In this document: positions 6,904-14,519 of the stretch, piece after piece | Layout of the letters: the number at the start of each line of letters is the position of its first letter | How positions within the stretch are numbered: the first letter of the stretch is position 1 | Assembly (NCBI GenBank): GCA_900768795.1 | Contig: CAAGEH010000019.1 | Location: 1-29,145 of the forward strand | From: an uncultured Collinsella sp. | GTDB lineage: Bacteria > Actinomycetota > Coriobacteriia > Coriobacteriales > Coriobacteriaceae | Length of the DNA stretch: 29,145 nucleotides | Reading direction: 5' to 3' | Made by a program: the position numbers and the translations under genes | The notes under the pieces: model-generated | What the model was told of the DNA's origin: nothing | The model's input: only the letters and a program-made list of their open reading frames with translations | Databases searched by the model: none

Positions 6904-6932
6904 ATCCTAAAGGAAGATGTTAACCAGTCAAC
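6904..6932 (-). promoter_or_regulatory. Candidate marR promoter with overlapping operator
   Basis: TTGACT (6926-6931), 16 bp, TAGGAT (6904-6909). The imperfect inverted repeat GTTGAC-TG-GTTAAC (6919-6932) covers the -35 box, the usual place for a MarR-family operator. Binding is inferred, not shown. Confidence 0.5.
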
Positions 6933-6972
6933 AATTACGCAGGATTTGCACAAACAATAGGAAAAAGACGCC

Positions 6973-8640
6973 TTAAAGCCTATGGAGCAACCTTCCGTGC
7001 ATCCTCAGTTTGGAACCAGTGGGGGTCGCATGGGGCCCGGCATCCTTAACCGACTGAGGCAAATGTGAGTACTTCTTCTCGAAATTCTCCTCGAACATCG
7101 CCGCTAGATGGTGCGCAGCCTCATCATAGCGCGCGGTACTCTGCCAATGCTGGCGCGGAACGAGAATTCCATCGGGCACACCATGGCATGACGTCGGGAT
7201 ATCCACATTGAAGATATCGTCGTGCAGGAAATCGGACTCCTCAAGGGTCCCATCGAGCGCACGGGCGACGAGCGCGCGCGTGTAAGCGAGCTCGATGCGA
7301 TGGCCGACGCCGTATCCCCCGCCGATCCAACCCGTGTTGACGAGATAGACGCGCGTGTGCCCGTCCGCGATGCGGTCGCCGAGCATCTTGGCGTAGACCA
7401 TGGGGTCGAGCGGCATGAACGGCTCGCCGAAAAGCGACGAGAACGTCGGCGTGGGCTCCGTGATGCCGATTTCGGTACCGGCGATCTTGGATGTGAAGCC
7501 CGTGACGAAGTGGTACATGGCGGCATCCGCCGTGAGGCGCGAGATGGGCGGCAGGACGCCGAAGGCATCGCAGGTCAAAAACAGCACGACGCTGGGAACG
7601 CCGCCCATACCCTTGATCCAGGCATTGGGAATGTGCTCGATCGGGTATGCGCAGCGCGTGTTGCGCGTGATCGAGGTGTCGTTGTAGTCGGGATCGCGAT
7701 GGGCGTCGAGCTTGACGTTCTCGCAGAGCGCACCGAAGTGTACAGCGTTGAAGATCTCGGGCTCATGGTAGGAGTCGAGTCCCTCGCACTTTGCGTAGCA
7801 GCCACCCTCGATATTGAAGATGCCCATGTCGGACCAGCCGTGCTCGTCATCTCCGACAAGCAGGCGCGTGGGATTGGCGGAAAGCGTGGTCTTGCCCGTA
7901 CCGGACAGACCGAAGAACACCGCGGTCTCGTGCGTGATGGGGTCCATGCTCGCCGAGCAGTGCATGGGGAGCACATCGTCTTCGATCGGCAGCAGATAGT
8001 TCATGACGCTGAAGATCGACTTCTTGATTTCACCGGAGTATCCCGTACCCGCGATGACGATAAGGCGGTCCTCGAAATTGATGAGGACGGCGGCTTCGGA
8101 ATTGACGCCGTCGCGCTCGGGATCGCACTTGTACCCGGGCGCCGCGATAACGCTGAAGTCCGGCTCACCGAAGCGCGAGAGCTCGCGCTCACGCGGGCTG
8201 ACGAGCATCTGCTTGATGAAGAACGCCTGGCTCGCGCGCTCGCATGCGACGAAGATCTTGCGCGAATGGTTGCGGTCTGCGCCGGCGAGCCCGCGCACAA
8301 CGAACAGCTCGCCCTCGCTCAGATACGATGTGACCGCATCGCGAATCGCCTCGTAGCGCTCGCGGGAAATCGGGCAGTTGGTATTGCCCCAAGCGATCTT
8401 GTCGTGGACGTCGGGCGTATCGACGATAAAACGGTCATTGGGCGAGCGCCCCGTATATTTGCCCGTCTCGACCGTCAAGGAACCGTTGGACGCAAGAACG
8501 CCCTCGCCGCGTGCAAGCGCGTGCTCGACGAGCGAAGCCGCCGGGGTGTCTACGAAGAGCCGCTGCGGGGCGTCCTCGGATTCCTCGGGGATATTGATTC
8601 CGATGCCCGCAAGAACCTCCTGGGCCGTGAGCTTTGCCAT
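6973..8640 (-). CDS. pckA: Phosphoenolpyruvate carboxykinase (ATP)
   Basis: Converts oxaloacetate and ATP to phosphoenolpyruvate, CO2 and ADP, or runs in reverse as a CO2-fixing step in anaerobes. The 555-residue protein has TGKYTGRSPNDRF (59-71), GYSGEIKKS (200-208), the P-loop GLSGTGKTT (244-252) and the following metal/nucleotide segment LLVGDDEHGWSD (260-271), all typical of the ATP-type enzyme. ATG 8640 has a strong AGGAGG (8650-8655). The family usually ends near the AGP residues (about 540 in all); here about 18 basic residues (from ATPTGSKL) follow, which may be an added tail or a late frameshift. A terminator lies 90 bases downstream. Confidence 0.96.
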   Translation of the reverse strand: MAKLTAQEVLAGIGINIPEESEDAPQRLFVDTPAASLVEHALARGEGVLASNGSLTVETGKYTGRSPNDRFIVDTPDVHDKIAWGNTNCPISRERYEAIRDAVTSYLSEGELFVVRGLAGADRNHSRKIFVACERASQAFFIKQMLVSPRERELSRFGEPDFSVIAAPGYKCDPERDGVNSEAAVLINFEDRLIVIAGTGYSGEIKKSIFSVMNYLLPIEDDVLPMHCSASMDPITHETAVFFGLSGTGKTTLSANPTRLLVGDDEHGWSDMGIFNIEGGCYAKCEGLDSYHEPEIFNAVHFGALCENVKLDAHRDPDYNDTSITRNTRCAYPIEHIPNAWIKGMGGVPSVVLFLTCDAFGVLPPISRLTADAAMYHFVTGFTSKIAGTEIGITEPTPTFSSLFGEPFMPLDPMVYAKMLGDRIADGHTRVYLVNTGWIGGGYGVGHRIELAYTRALVARALDGTLEESDFLHDDIFNVDIPTSCHGVPDGILVPRQHWQSTARYDEAAHHLAAMFEENFEKKYSHLPQSVKDAGPHATPTGSKLRMHGRLLHRL

Positions 8641-8966
8641 AAAAAAACCTCCTGTCAGCGCTTCCGCGCGAATATTTCACATGTGTTTCGTGATACCCGA
8701 ACACGCAAGCGGACCCAGACGAGAAACACGATTCATCGGGGAACGGCGCAAATCGGGTGGCGGGCGTAGGCAAATCGTCGTCGAACGACCGCGGTCGCGC
8801 CCGATATGGTGCTTTAGGCGCGGCACCCATCGACCGAAACCGCGCGAACGAGACGGCACGCGCGAGACATGCGCAAGACGCGCGCGAATCGCATGTATCC
8901 CCTATGTGCGATCAGCCAGAAAACGCATGGTTGACTATACTTTTATCCATATGGAAAGGACCGAAC
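8641..8966. other. Divergent intergenic region pckA / flippase
   Basis: This 326-base gap holds the control regions of both genes and no credible gene. An ATCGCA/TGCGAT inverted repeat (8888-8893/8907-8912) lies just upstream of the flippase promoter and could be an operator. On the pckA side a CACATGTG palindrome and an AAATAT stretch lie about 35-45 bases before the start codon; no clear -35 box was found. Confidence 0.45.
8936..8941 (+). promoter_or_regulatory. Candidate -10 box for the flippase gene
   Basis: TATACT preceded by GTTGAC lies 26 bases before the GTG start. The -35 region at 17 bp (CAGCCA) is poor, so the promoter may need an activator or an extended -10. This is only a consensus reading. 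Confidence 0.35.
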
Positions 8967-10478
8967 GTGACCTCAACACCCCTCGATAGCATCAGACGCC
9001 GCATCGCCTCGGCGCGCCGGCGTCGCCGCGGAGGCATCTCGTACCCCCTCGAATCCAACGGCACCGGTCTCTTCCCCGCGTCTCACACGCTCGAGGAGAT
9101 GCGCGACCGCCAGCTCAAGAAAAAGCACCGCAAGCGCCGTCCGCTCTTTATCCAGCGCATGACGAACGCTTGGTGGACACGGCTGCTGAACGCCATCTAT
9201 GCGGGGTCGTTGAGCTCGCAGGACGCCGAGTACAACGAGCATGCGCCCACACTCGATTACCTTTGGAACACCGCGGGTACCGCCGTATGGGGATTCGTCT
9301 TTCCGCTGCTCACCATCGTGTCGACGCAGCTCGTCGGCGCAGAGGAAGCGGGCAAGTTCTCGCTTGCGTTCGTCGTCGGCACGCTTCTCATGATCGCCTG
9401 CAACTACGGCATCCGCAATTTCCAGGTCTCCGACATCGAGGAGGACCATTCGTTTGCGTCCTATCAGATCAACCGCTGGCTCTGCGGCATCGTAGCTATC
9501 GGCATCGGCATCCTGTATACGCTGTTGCACGGCTACGATGCGACGATGACCTGGATCAGTCTGGGCGTCTATGTCTACAAGGTCATCGATGGCATCGCCG
9601 ACGTCTACGAAGGACGTCTGCAGCAGGCGGACAAACTCTATCTCGCGGGCATCAGCCAAACCATCCGCTCGCTCGGGGTCTGCATCGTGTTCTCGCTGCT
9701 GCTGTTCATCACGCGAAGCATGATGGTCGCCGCGATCGGCATGGGAATCGCCGCCATCGTCTCACTCGCACTCCTGACGGTACCGCTCGCGCTGCTCGAA
9801 ACCGAAAAATCCCGTGGTCCCGCGGTCTCCGAGATCTTCTCGCTCTTTGCCTCCTGCGCACCGCTCTTTTTAGCACTCATGCTCTTCAACCTGATCGAGA
9901 GCATGCCCAAGTTCGTGATGGAGGGCGCACTCCCCTACAAAAACCAGCTCTATTTCAACGCACTGTATTTTCCCGCCCAGGCGATTCTGCTCAGTATCGG
10001 ATTCGTGTATAAACCGCAGCTCCTGCGTCTGTCGAACATCTGGGCGAACCCCAACAAACGCAAGCGTTTCGATTTCATCGTGCTCGCGCTCATCGGAATC
10101 GTCATCGTCATCACCGCTCTGGTCGGCGCCTTTATGGCGGCTGTGGGAGTCGATCTGCTCGGCGTGTTCTATGGCCTCGATTTCGAGCGATTCAGAACGC
10201 TCGCCTACCTTATGGTCGCTGCCGGCGGCATCACCGCGGCTATCGATTTTCTCTATGCGATTCTCACCGTGTTGCGGCGCGCGGGCGACGTCACACGCAT
10301 CTATCTCATCGGATTTGCCGCATCCGTGGTACTGCCGCTCGTCCTCGTCAACACGCTCGGACTCACCGGCGCCGTCGTGAGCTATGTCGCGGTTATGGCG
10401 CTCCTGCTCGTGCTGCTTGCGCTCGAGTACATCAAAATCCGCAGGTCGATCGATGCGGAAAGCGACCCTTTCGCCTAA
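8967..10478 (+). CDS. MOP-type flippase / polysaccharide biosynthesis membrane protein
   Basis: A 503-residue polytopic membrane protein with roughly 12-14 hydrophobic segments from about residue 95 onward, resembling Wzx-like lipid-linked oligosaccharide flippases of the MOP superfamily. The first 90 or so residues are cytoplasmic and strikingly basic (RRRIASARRRRRGG, KKKHRKRRP). GTG 8967 is chosen because AAAGGA lies six bases upstream (8955-8960); the frame is open further upstream but that part overlaps the promoter. It stands alone, divergent from pckA, with no glycosyltransferase genes nearby, so its cargo cannot be guessed. Confidence 0.75.
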   Translation: MTSTPLDSIRRRIASARRRRRGGISYPLESNGTGLFPASHTLEEMRDRQLKKKHRKRRPLFIQRMTNAWWTRLLNAIYAGSLSSQDAEYNEHAPTLDYLWNTAGTAVWGFVFPLLTIVSTQLVGAEEAGKFSLAFVVGTLLMIACNYGIRNFQVSDIEEDHSFASYQINRWLCGIVAIGIGILYTLLHGYDATMTWISLGVYVYKVIDGIADVYEGRLQQADKLYLAGISQTIRSLGVCIVFSLLLFITRSMMVAAIGMGIAAIVSLALLTVPLALLETEKSRGPAVSEIFSLFASCAPLFLALMLFNLIESMPKFVMEGALPYKNQLYFNALYFPAQAILLSIGFVYKPQLLRLSNIWANPNKRKRFDFIVLALIGIVIVITALVGAFMAAVGVDLLGVFYGLDFERFRTLAYLMVAAGGITAAIDFLYAILTVLRRAGDVTRIYLIGFAASVVLPLVLVNTLGLTGAVVSYVAVMALLLVLLALEYIKIRRSIDAESDPFA

Positions 10479-10502
10479 ATTGCGCCCACGATAGCGGCGA
10501 CG

Positions 10503-10535
10503 AAAAAACGACGACGGATGCAGCACCGTCGTCGT
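10503..10535 (-). terminator. Intrinsic terminator after the metallophosphatase gene
   Basis: ACGACGACGG and CCGTCGTCGT (10508-10517/10526-10535) form a perfect 10-bp stem; on the minus strand it runs into six T. On the plus strand no T run follows, so it mainly serves the minus-strand gene, though the hairpin sits between two convergent genes. Confidence 0.85.
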
Positions 10536-10570
10536 AACTTCACGCAGCGAAAATAGCCTTCCTGCGGCGT

Positions 10571-11416
10571 CTATTCGCCCTCAAGAATCGGAGCGTACCA
10601 ATGGGCGCCGTCATCCAGACGCATGACTCCGACTGCCCCGAAATCGCAACCGGAGGCTGCCGAACAGTCGATATCGATACGGTCGGGAATATTACCGGTT
10701 GCCTCCGATGCGCCGACGCGCACGATGCAACCGCGCTGCTCGTCCTCGTCGAATCCGCTGCAGTCCATGACATCGGCATAGTTGGACAGGGACAGAGAGG
10801 GCGTATGACCTGCAATCACGATGGGACCCGAGCCGTCCGAACCGACAAGCCCCGTGGGCTGGCCCCAGAAATCGTCACGCGTCCACAGGAGCACATCGGG
10901 GTTCTGGTCGGCAAGCATCGCCAAGAGCATCTCGCGACCCGCCGCCACGGCACCGGCACCATGGGACACATCGATACCGGAGTTGAGCAGGAACTCACGC
11001 GCACGAGCGGAATCGATGCCTGCATGCACCAGGATGAAGCTGCGGGCGGCCGCATCGACGACGTCCATGAGCGGCAGCTTCTCAACCCAATCGATAATCT
11101 CCTCGCGAGTATCCACCGGCAGGGCGTTGAGCTCAGAAAGCGTTGCCCATCCACCGTTGATGTCCCAGGTATCGATATCCTCCTGCGTGCATGCAGCCGA
11201 AAGCGCGTCGAGCATAAGCCGCTCATGGTTGCCCATGAGCACGTGCACGTTCGGAAGCGAGCGCACAAGGTCGATAACACCGAGTGGATCGGGGCCGCGG
11301 TCGATCATGTCGCCGAGCACGTATATCGTGTCTTCAGACGAAGGCGCAGCAAGCTCGAGCGCTCGGTCGAGCGCGCGAAGATGGCCGTGCGCGTCCGATG
11401 TAACGTAAATCGACAT
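10571..11416 (-). CDS. Calcineurin-like metallophosphoesterase (PPP-type phosphatase)
   Basis: A 281-residue two-metal phosphatase. Metal ligands appear in order: DAHGH (8-12), GDMIDRG (35-41), GNHE (62-65) and a late GHTPS. This layout matches the PPP group that includes bacterial Ser/Thr phosphatases and ApaH/PrpE-type dinucleoside tetraphosphatases; the substrate cannot be assigned. ATG 11416 is chosen because GGGAGG lies close upstream and the family begins with this strand (MSIYVTSDAHGH). A perfect 12-bp terminator hairpin ends only a few bases before that ribosome site. xpt lies upstream on the same strand. Confidence 0.88.
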   Translation of the reverse strand: MSIYVTSDAHGHLRALDRALELAAPSSEDTIYVLGDMIDRGPDPLGVIDLVRSLPNVHVLMGNHERLMLDALSAACTQEDIDTWDINGGWATLSELNALPVDTREEIIDWVEKLPLMDVVDAAARSFILVHAGIDSARAREFLLNSGIDVSHGAGAVAAGREMLLAMLADQNPDVLLWTRDDFWGQPTGLVGSDGSGPIVIAGHTPSLSLSNYADVMDCSGFDEDEQRGCIVRVGASEATGNIPDRIDIDCSAASGCDFGAVGVMRLDDGAHWYAPILEGE

Positions 11417-11426
11417 GTCGCCTCCC

Positions 11427-11466
11427 AAAAAATAACCCTGAAGTCTCAAGTTCAACTTCAGGGTTA
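11427..11466 (-). terminator. Terminator in the leader of the metallophosphatase gene
   Basis: TAACCCTGAAGT (11433-11444) pairs perfectly with ACTTCAGGGTTA (11455-11466), loop of ten; on the minus strand a T run (11427-11432) follows and then GGGAGG. It can be the xpt terminator, yet also lies within the first transcribed bases expected from the promoter at 11467-11494. Confidence 0.85.
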
Positions 11467-11494
11467 ATTCTACCGTGTAAGACAGCACGTGCAA
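11467..11494 (-). promoter_or_regulatory. Candidate promoter of the metallophosphatase gene
   Basis: TTGCAC (11489-11494), 16 bp, TAGAAT (11467-11472) on the minus strand. The start site would fall at the edge of the terminator stem, so the transcript would begin with that hairpin. A GCACGTGC palindrome (11485-11492) overlaps the -35 box. Confidence 0.5.
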
Positions 11495-11560
11495 GCGTAT
11501 GTGATAGCTTGGTGAACACCACAGTTAGCGAGCATTCCCGCCGAGCAAACGCTCCCGCAC

Positions 11561-12139
11561 CTAGAGAAAATCGATTTCGCCGGTCTCGGCATTCATCGCA
11601 TTCACGCGAGCAAGGCTCTCGACGCGATAGCCTTTGGCTCGCAGCTTGTCGCCACCGCCCTGGAACGCCTTCTCGACCGCGATGCCGATCCCCTCGATCT
11701 TCGCGCCCGCGCATGAGCAAAGCTCGATCAAGCCCTCCAGAGCGCAACCGTTCGCGAGAAAGTCGTCGATGATAAGCACGTGGTCGCCCTCGTTGAGAAA
11801 GCGCTTCCCGACGATGACCGGGTACTCCTTTTTCTTGGTGAACGAATAGATCGTGGTCGCGTACTGCTCACCGTCGAGATTGATCGAGGGGGCCTTCTTC
11901 GCGAACACGACGGGCGCGTTGCCAAAATGGCGCGCGGCGATGCAGGCGATACCGATGCCGCTTGCCTCGATGGTCAAAATCTTATTGACCTCGGCGCCTG
12001 CAAAAAGACGCGCCCATTCGGCTCCCATGTGGTCGAACAGCTCGACATCGCACTGATGGTTCAAAAATGCATCGACCTTGAGGACGTTTCCCTCTTTAAC
12101 GATGCCGTCGCGGCGAATACGATCCTCAAGCTCCTGCAT
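11561..12139 (-). CDS. xpt: Xanthine phosphoribosyltransferase
   Basis: Salvages xanthine by joining it to PRPP to give XMP, in the cytoplasm. The 192-residue length and sequence fit Xpt: the PRPP-binding motif VLIIDDFLANGCA lies at 121-133, the early ITIEASGIG-like segment (LTIEASGIGIA, 55-65) and the KKAPS/YSFTKKK flexible region are present. ATG 12139 has GGGAGAG upstream. Together with the guanine-deaminase-like gene at 3677-4273 it would route guanine to XMP. No purine riboswitch was recognised in the 190 bases upstream; a hairpin without T run (TTCCCCGTA/TACGGGAA, 12229-12253) lies there, near the end of the MFS gene. Confidence 0.95.
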   Translation of the reverse strand: MQELEDRIRRDGIVKEGNVLKVDAFLNHQCDVELFDHMGAEWARLFAGAEVNKILTIEASGIGIACIAARHFGNAPVVFAKKAPSINLDGEQYATTIYSFTKKKEYPVIVGKRFLNEGDHVLIIDDFLANGCALEGLIELCSCAGAKIEGIGIAVEKAFQGGGDKLRAKGYRVESLARVNAMNAETGEIDFL

Positions 12140-12329
12140 AAACTGGACTCTCCCATGTATACGATGTTTGACGCTTCAATCGGTTAAGGGCAAGGATACC
12201 ACGCACGGCGGTGGCGAGGGGGGCGCTATTCCCCGTAAGCGCGTCTACGGGAACACCCGCCCGATCATATCCGCTGACGCCCGTCAAGCGCTCGGTCAAT
12301 TCGAGATTCGCCGATGCCGACACCTGCGA

Positions 12330-13700
12330 TCAACACGCACGGCGGCTACGGCGCTTGATAGCTAAGCGAGCGCAGGTAAGTGCGAGCCCGAATGCCGTCG
12401 AAATCATCAGCAGATAGAAAACGGAACGGAAGCCGAAGAGGAAAACAGCGGGTGCAGCCGTGGCCGTGCTCTGGGCGACGCCACCCGCCGCTGCCGCCAT
12501 CTGCGCGTAAAGTACGCGCGATGCAATCTCGATGCCAATGGCCATACCCGCGTAACGTGCAAGGCTGCCGAGGCTTCCGGCGAAACCGAGCGCCTCACGC
12601 GGCGCGGAACTCATATACAGCGCGTTGTTGGGCGACTGGAAAATGGAGCTTCCGAGCGACAGAAACGCAACGGAGGCGACGATCACGGGGATGGACGAGA
12701 CGTTGGTGAGCAGCGTGATGGTAAACAGTCCGCAGATGTAGATGGCAAGCCCCAATGTCGTGGGAATCTCGCAGCCGATACGGTCCGATACGTTGCCCGA
12801 AATCGGGCCGACCACCGCGTTCACCACGGGAAGCGCCAAAAACAGCATGCTCGAGACGCCCGCGGAATAGCCGCATCCATCCTGGAAATAGAACGGGAGC
12901 ACGAACTCGGAGGCACCGATGCCGATGAACATGATGAGCATGCAGGCGAGGTTGACATTGAACTTGGAGCTCGAGAAGCATGCGCGCGCGGACTCGGCAA
13001 AACTCGGCTGGTCCTCATTGCGATCGGGACGCACATGCGGGAGCGTATGAAGACCGAGGAGGAACGAGGCGAGACCAACCGGAATATTGATGATGAAGAT
13101 GCTCTCCCAGGGGAAAATCGAGACGAGCACGCCACCGAGGACAGGGCCTGCCATCATGCCGAGTGCGACGAACGTGGCGAGCATGCCCATGGCGCGGCCG
13201 CGCTCGCGTGCGGGGAACGACTCGGTGATGATGCCCATGTTGTTGGCCATGGCGGCAGCGTTACCGATGCCCTGGACGACGCGCGCGACGATGAGAATCG
13301 GCAGGTTCGGCGAAAGGCCGCAAAGCAACGAGCCGACCGTGAAGATGAGCACGCCCGCTTGGAACACGCGGACCTTGCCGAGGCGGTCGCCGGCACGACC
13401 GAACGGAAGAATCACAACGCACGTGGCGAGCAGGTAGAACGATGAGACGAGCTGTATCTGGTCGAGGCCCACGCCGAGCTCTTTTTGCATAACGGGAAGC
13501 GCGACGGTAACGATACTCGAATCGAGGCAACCCATGAAGGTCATGATGAGCACCGTAAAGAGGATCGCCCATTTGTTCTTGCCGTGCGTATTGCCCTCGA
13601 CGGCATCGCGCTCACGCTGCTCGCGCGCACGCTCCCTGTCGGTCAGGGCATTTTGGCGCTCGAGGCGCTCATCGGTTTTGCTCGTCACGTTTTCGGTCAT
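12330..13700 (-). CDS. MFS exporter, DHA2 (EmrB/QacA) type
   Basis: A 456-residue proton-driven exporter of the major facilitator superfamily, probably drug or toxic-compound efflux. Seen: LDSSIVTVALP in the first membrane segment (motif D1 of DHA2), GRAGDRLGKVRVF (motif A), and LGMMAGPVLGGVL (motif C of antiporters). There are about 12-14 hydrophobic segments after a charged N-terminal tail of about 40 residues rich in Glu and Arg. ATG 13700 has AAAGGA six bases upstream. The leader holds an intrinsic terminator and a short open frame, suggesting attenuation. The gene ends 190 bases before xpt, with no T-tailed terminator seen. Substrate unknown. Confidence 0.9.
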   Translation of the reverse strand: MTENVTSKTDERLERQNALTDRERAREQRERDAVEGNTHGKNKWAILFTVLIMTFMGCLDSSIVTVALPVMQKELGVGLDQIQLVSSFYLLATCVVILPFGRAGDRLGKVRVFQAGVLIFTVGSLLCGLSPNLPILIVARVVQGIGNAAAMANNMGIITESFPARERGRAMGMLATFVALGMMAGPVLGGVLVSIFPWESIFIINIPVGLASFLLGLHTLPHVRPDRNEDQPSFAESARACFSSSKFNVNLACMLIMFIGIGASEFVLPFYFQDGCGYSAGVSSMLFLALPVVNAVVGPISGNVSDRIGCEIPTTLGLAIYICGLFTITLLTNVSSIPVIVASVAFLSLGSSIFQSPNNALYMSSAPREALGFAGSLGSLARYAGMAIGIEIASRVLYAQMAAAAGGVAQSTATAAPAVFLFGFRSVFYLLMISTAFGLALTCARLAIKRRSRRAC

Positions 13701-13724
13701 GCAATTCCTTTCCTCTCAGCCAGG

Positions 13725-13802
13725 TCAACCGCCACAAAAAAGCGGGGCCCCGACGAGCTGATAGCTACGGTCGAGGTCCCGCCATTCGGAATCGGAACTC
13801 AC
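13725..13802 (-). CDS. Candidate 25-residue leader peptide of the MFS exporter
   Basis: On the minus strand GTG 13802 opens 25 codons ending in TGA 25 bases before the exporter's ATG. The peptide contains EWRDLDRSYQLVGAPLF. Codons for WRDLD form the 5' arm of the terminator and codons for VGAPL its 3' arm, so translation and termination would compete. The frame is open upstream of GTG as well and no good ribosome site is visible (AAGACA only), so the start is uncertain. Leader peptides of this sort control some antibiotic-resistance genes by ribosome stalling; for this one it is inference. Confidence 0.35.
   Translation of the reverse strand: MSSDSEWRDLDRSYQLVGAPLFCGG
13736..13782 (-). terminator. 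Intrinsic terminator/attenuator in the MFS exporter leader
   Basis: On the minus strand GCGGGACCTCGAC (13770-13782) pairs with GTCGGGGCCCCGC (13742-13754), with one mismatch and one wobble, followed by six T (13736-13741). It ends 35 bases before the exporter ATG. The next gene upstream is on the other strand, so no upstream minus-strand gene needs this terminator. Confidence 0.75.
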
Positions 13803-13822
13803 TGTCTTGGCAATGCTGATAC

Positions 13823-13851
13823 AGCGTAACCCATATGAGGCGCTTGGGCAA
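13823..13851 (-). promoter_or_regulatory. Candidate promoter of the MFS exporter leader
   Basis: TTGCCC (13846-13851), 17 bp, TACGCT (13823-13828). Transcription would begin near 13816, giving a leader of about 115 bases that includes the short open frame and the terminator. Starts further upstream are not excluded. Confidence 0.4.
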
Positions 13852-14050
13852 ATCTTCACATTTAAGCGTCTACGCTGAAGCATGCGCTTAGGGAAGCCGT
13901 GATGGCAGAAAGCAAGCGGCTTTTCCGGCATGCGAGCCGAGTGCTACCGTTACCATAGAGACGACGTTTGCCGTGCGGCCGGCTCGGCATGTAACCGGTT
14001 TGCCGCGCAATCGAAGTGTGAATCAACCGTTTTACAACGAGGGGACCATC

Positions 14051-14506
14051 ATGAGGAAAATCGATATCGCCCAGCTCGATGTGCAGACTTGTCAGGCGCA
14101 GGCAGCCGAATACCACGGCCGCGGTTTCAACTGCGCGCAGGCGGTTGCCTGCACGCTCGCTCCGGCGGTGGGACTCGACCCCGAGACCGCGTTCACGCTC
14201 ACCGAGGGATTCGGCGCCGGTATGGGCGGCATGACCGAGACCTGCGGCGCCATCTCGGGAGCCGTCGCCATCATGAGCTATGTCATGAGCGAGGGCATGG
14301 ACAACCCCACCACAAAGGGGCGTACGTACGGACTCTCACGCAAGATCGCCAAGGCATTTCAGGACAAGAACTCGACGACGATTTGCGGTGTGCTCAAGGG
14401 TATCGGCTCCGACAACGGTCCCGTTCGCAGCTGCCCGGGTTGCATCGACGATGCCACCGAAATCGCCTGCAACGTCCTCAAAGATCTCGCGAGCCAGCAG
14501 GAATAA
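14051..14506 (+). CDS. C_GCAxxG_C_C family (putative redox-active) protein
   Basis: A 151-residue Cys-rich protein of the C_GCAxxG_C_C family, small proteins with conserved cysteines thought to bind metal or act in redox, function not established. Conserved parts are FNCAQAV (26-32), GFGAGMGGM and ETCGAISG (63-70), plus Cys 112, 128, 131 and 140. No signal peptide or membrane segment is seen. ATG 14051 has GAGGGG just upstream; the frame is open to 13973 but that part has no ribosome site. It is monocistronic, divergent from the MFS gene and convergent with the IMPACT gene, 13 bases away. Confidence 0.85.
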   Translation: MRKIDIAQLDVQTCQAQAAEYHGRGFNCAQAVACTLAPAVGLDPETAFTLTEGFGAGMGGMTETCGAISGAVAIMSYVMSEGMDNPTTKGRTYGLSRKIAKAFQDKNSTTICGVLKGIGSDNGPVRSCPGCIDDATEIACNVLKDLASQQE

Positions 14507-14519
14507 ATAAGCTCCGGCT

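Noticed and set aside
7222..8769. 515-residue plus-strand open frame opposite pckA
   Set aside because: It mirrors pckA codons, is rich in Arg/Asp/Glu without any recognisable domain, and has no ribosome site. Long antisense frames are common in GC-rich genes.
12126..12323. 65-residue minus-strand frame between the MFS gene and xpt
   Set aside because: It begins with GTG without a ribosome site, overlaps the xpt start and resembles no known family.
12140..12329. Purine riboswitch before xpt
   Set aside because: The conserved loop and junction bases of the purine aptamer were not found, and there is no terminator hairpin with T run near the start codon.
13736..13851. T-box riboswitch before the MFS exporter
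   Set aside because: The GAATGGCGGGACC segment lacks the conserved T-box core (GGTGGNACCGCG) and no stem I with specifier loop was found.
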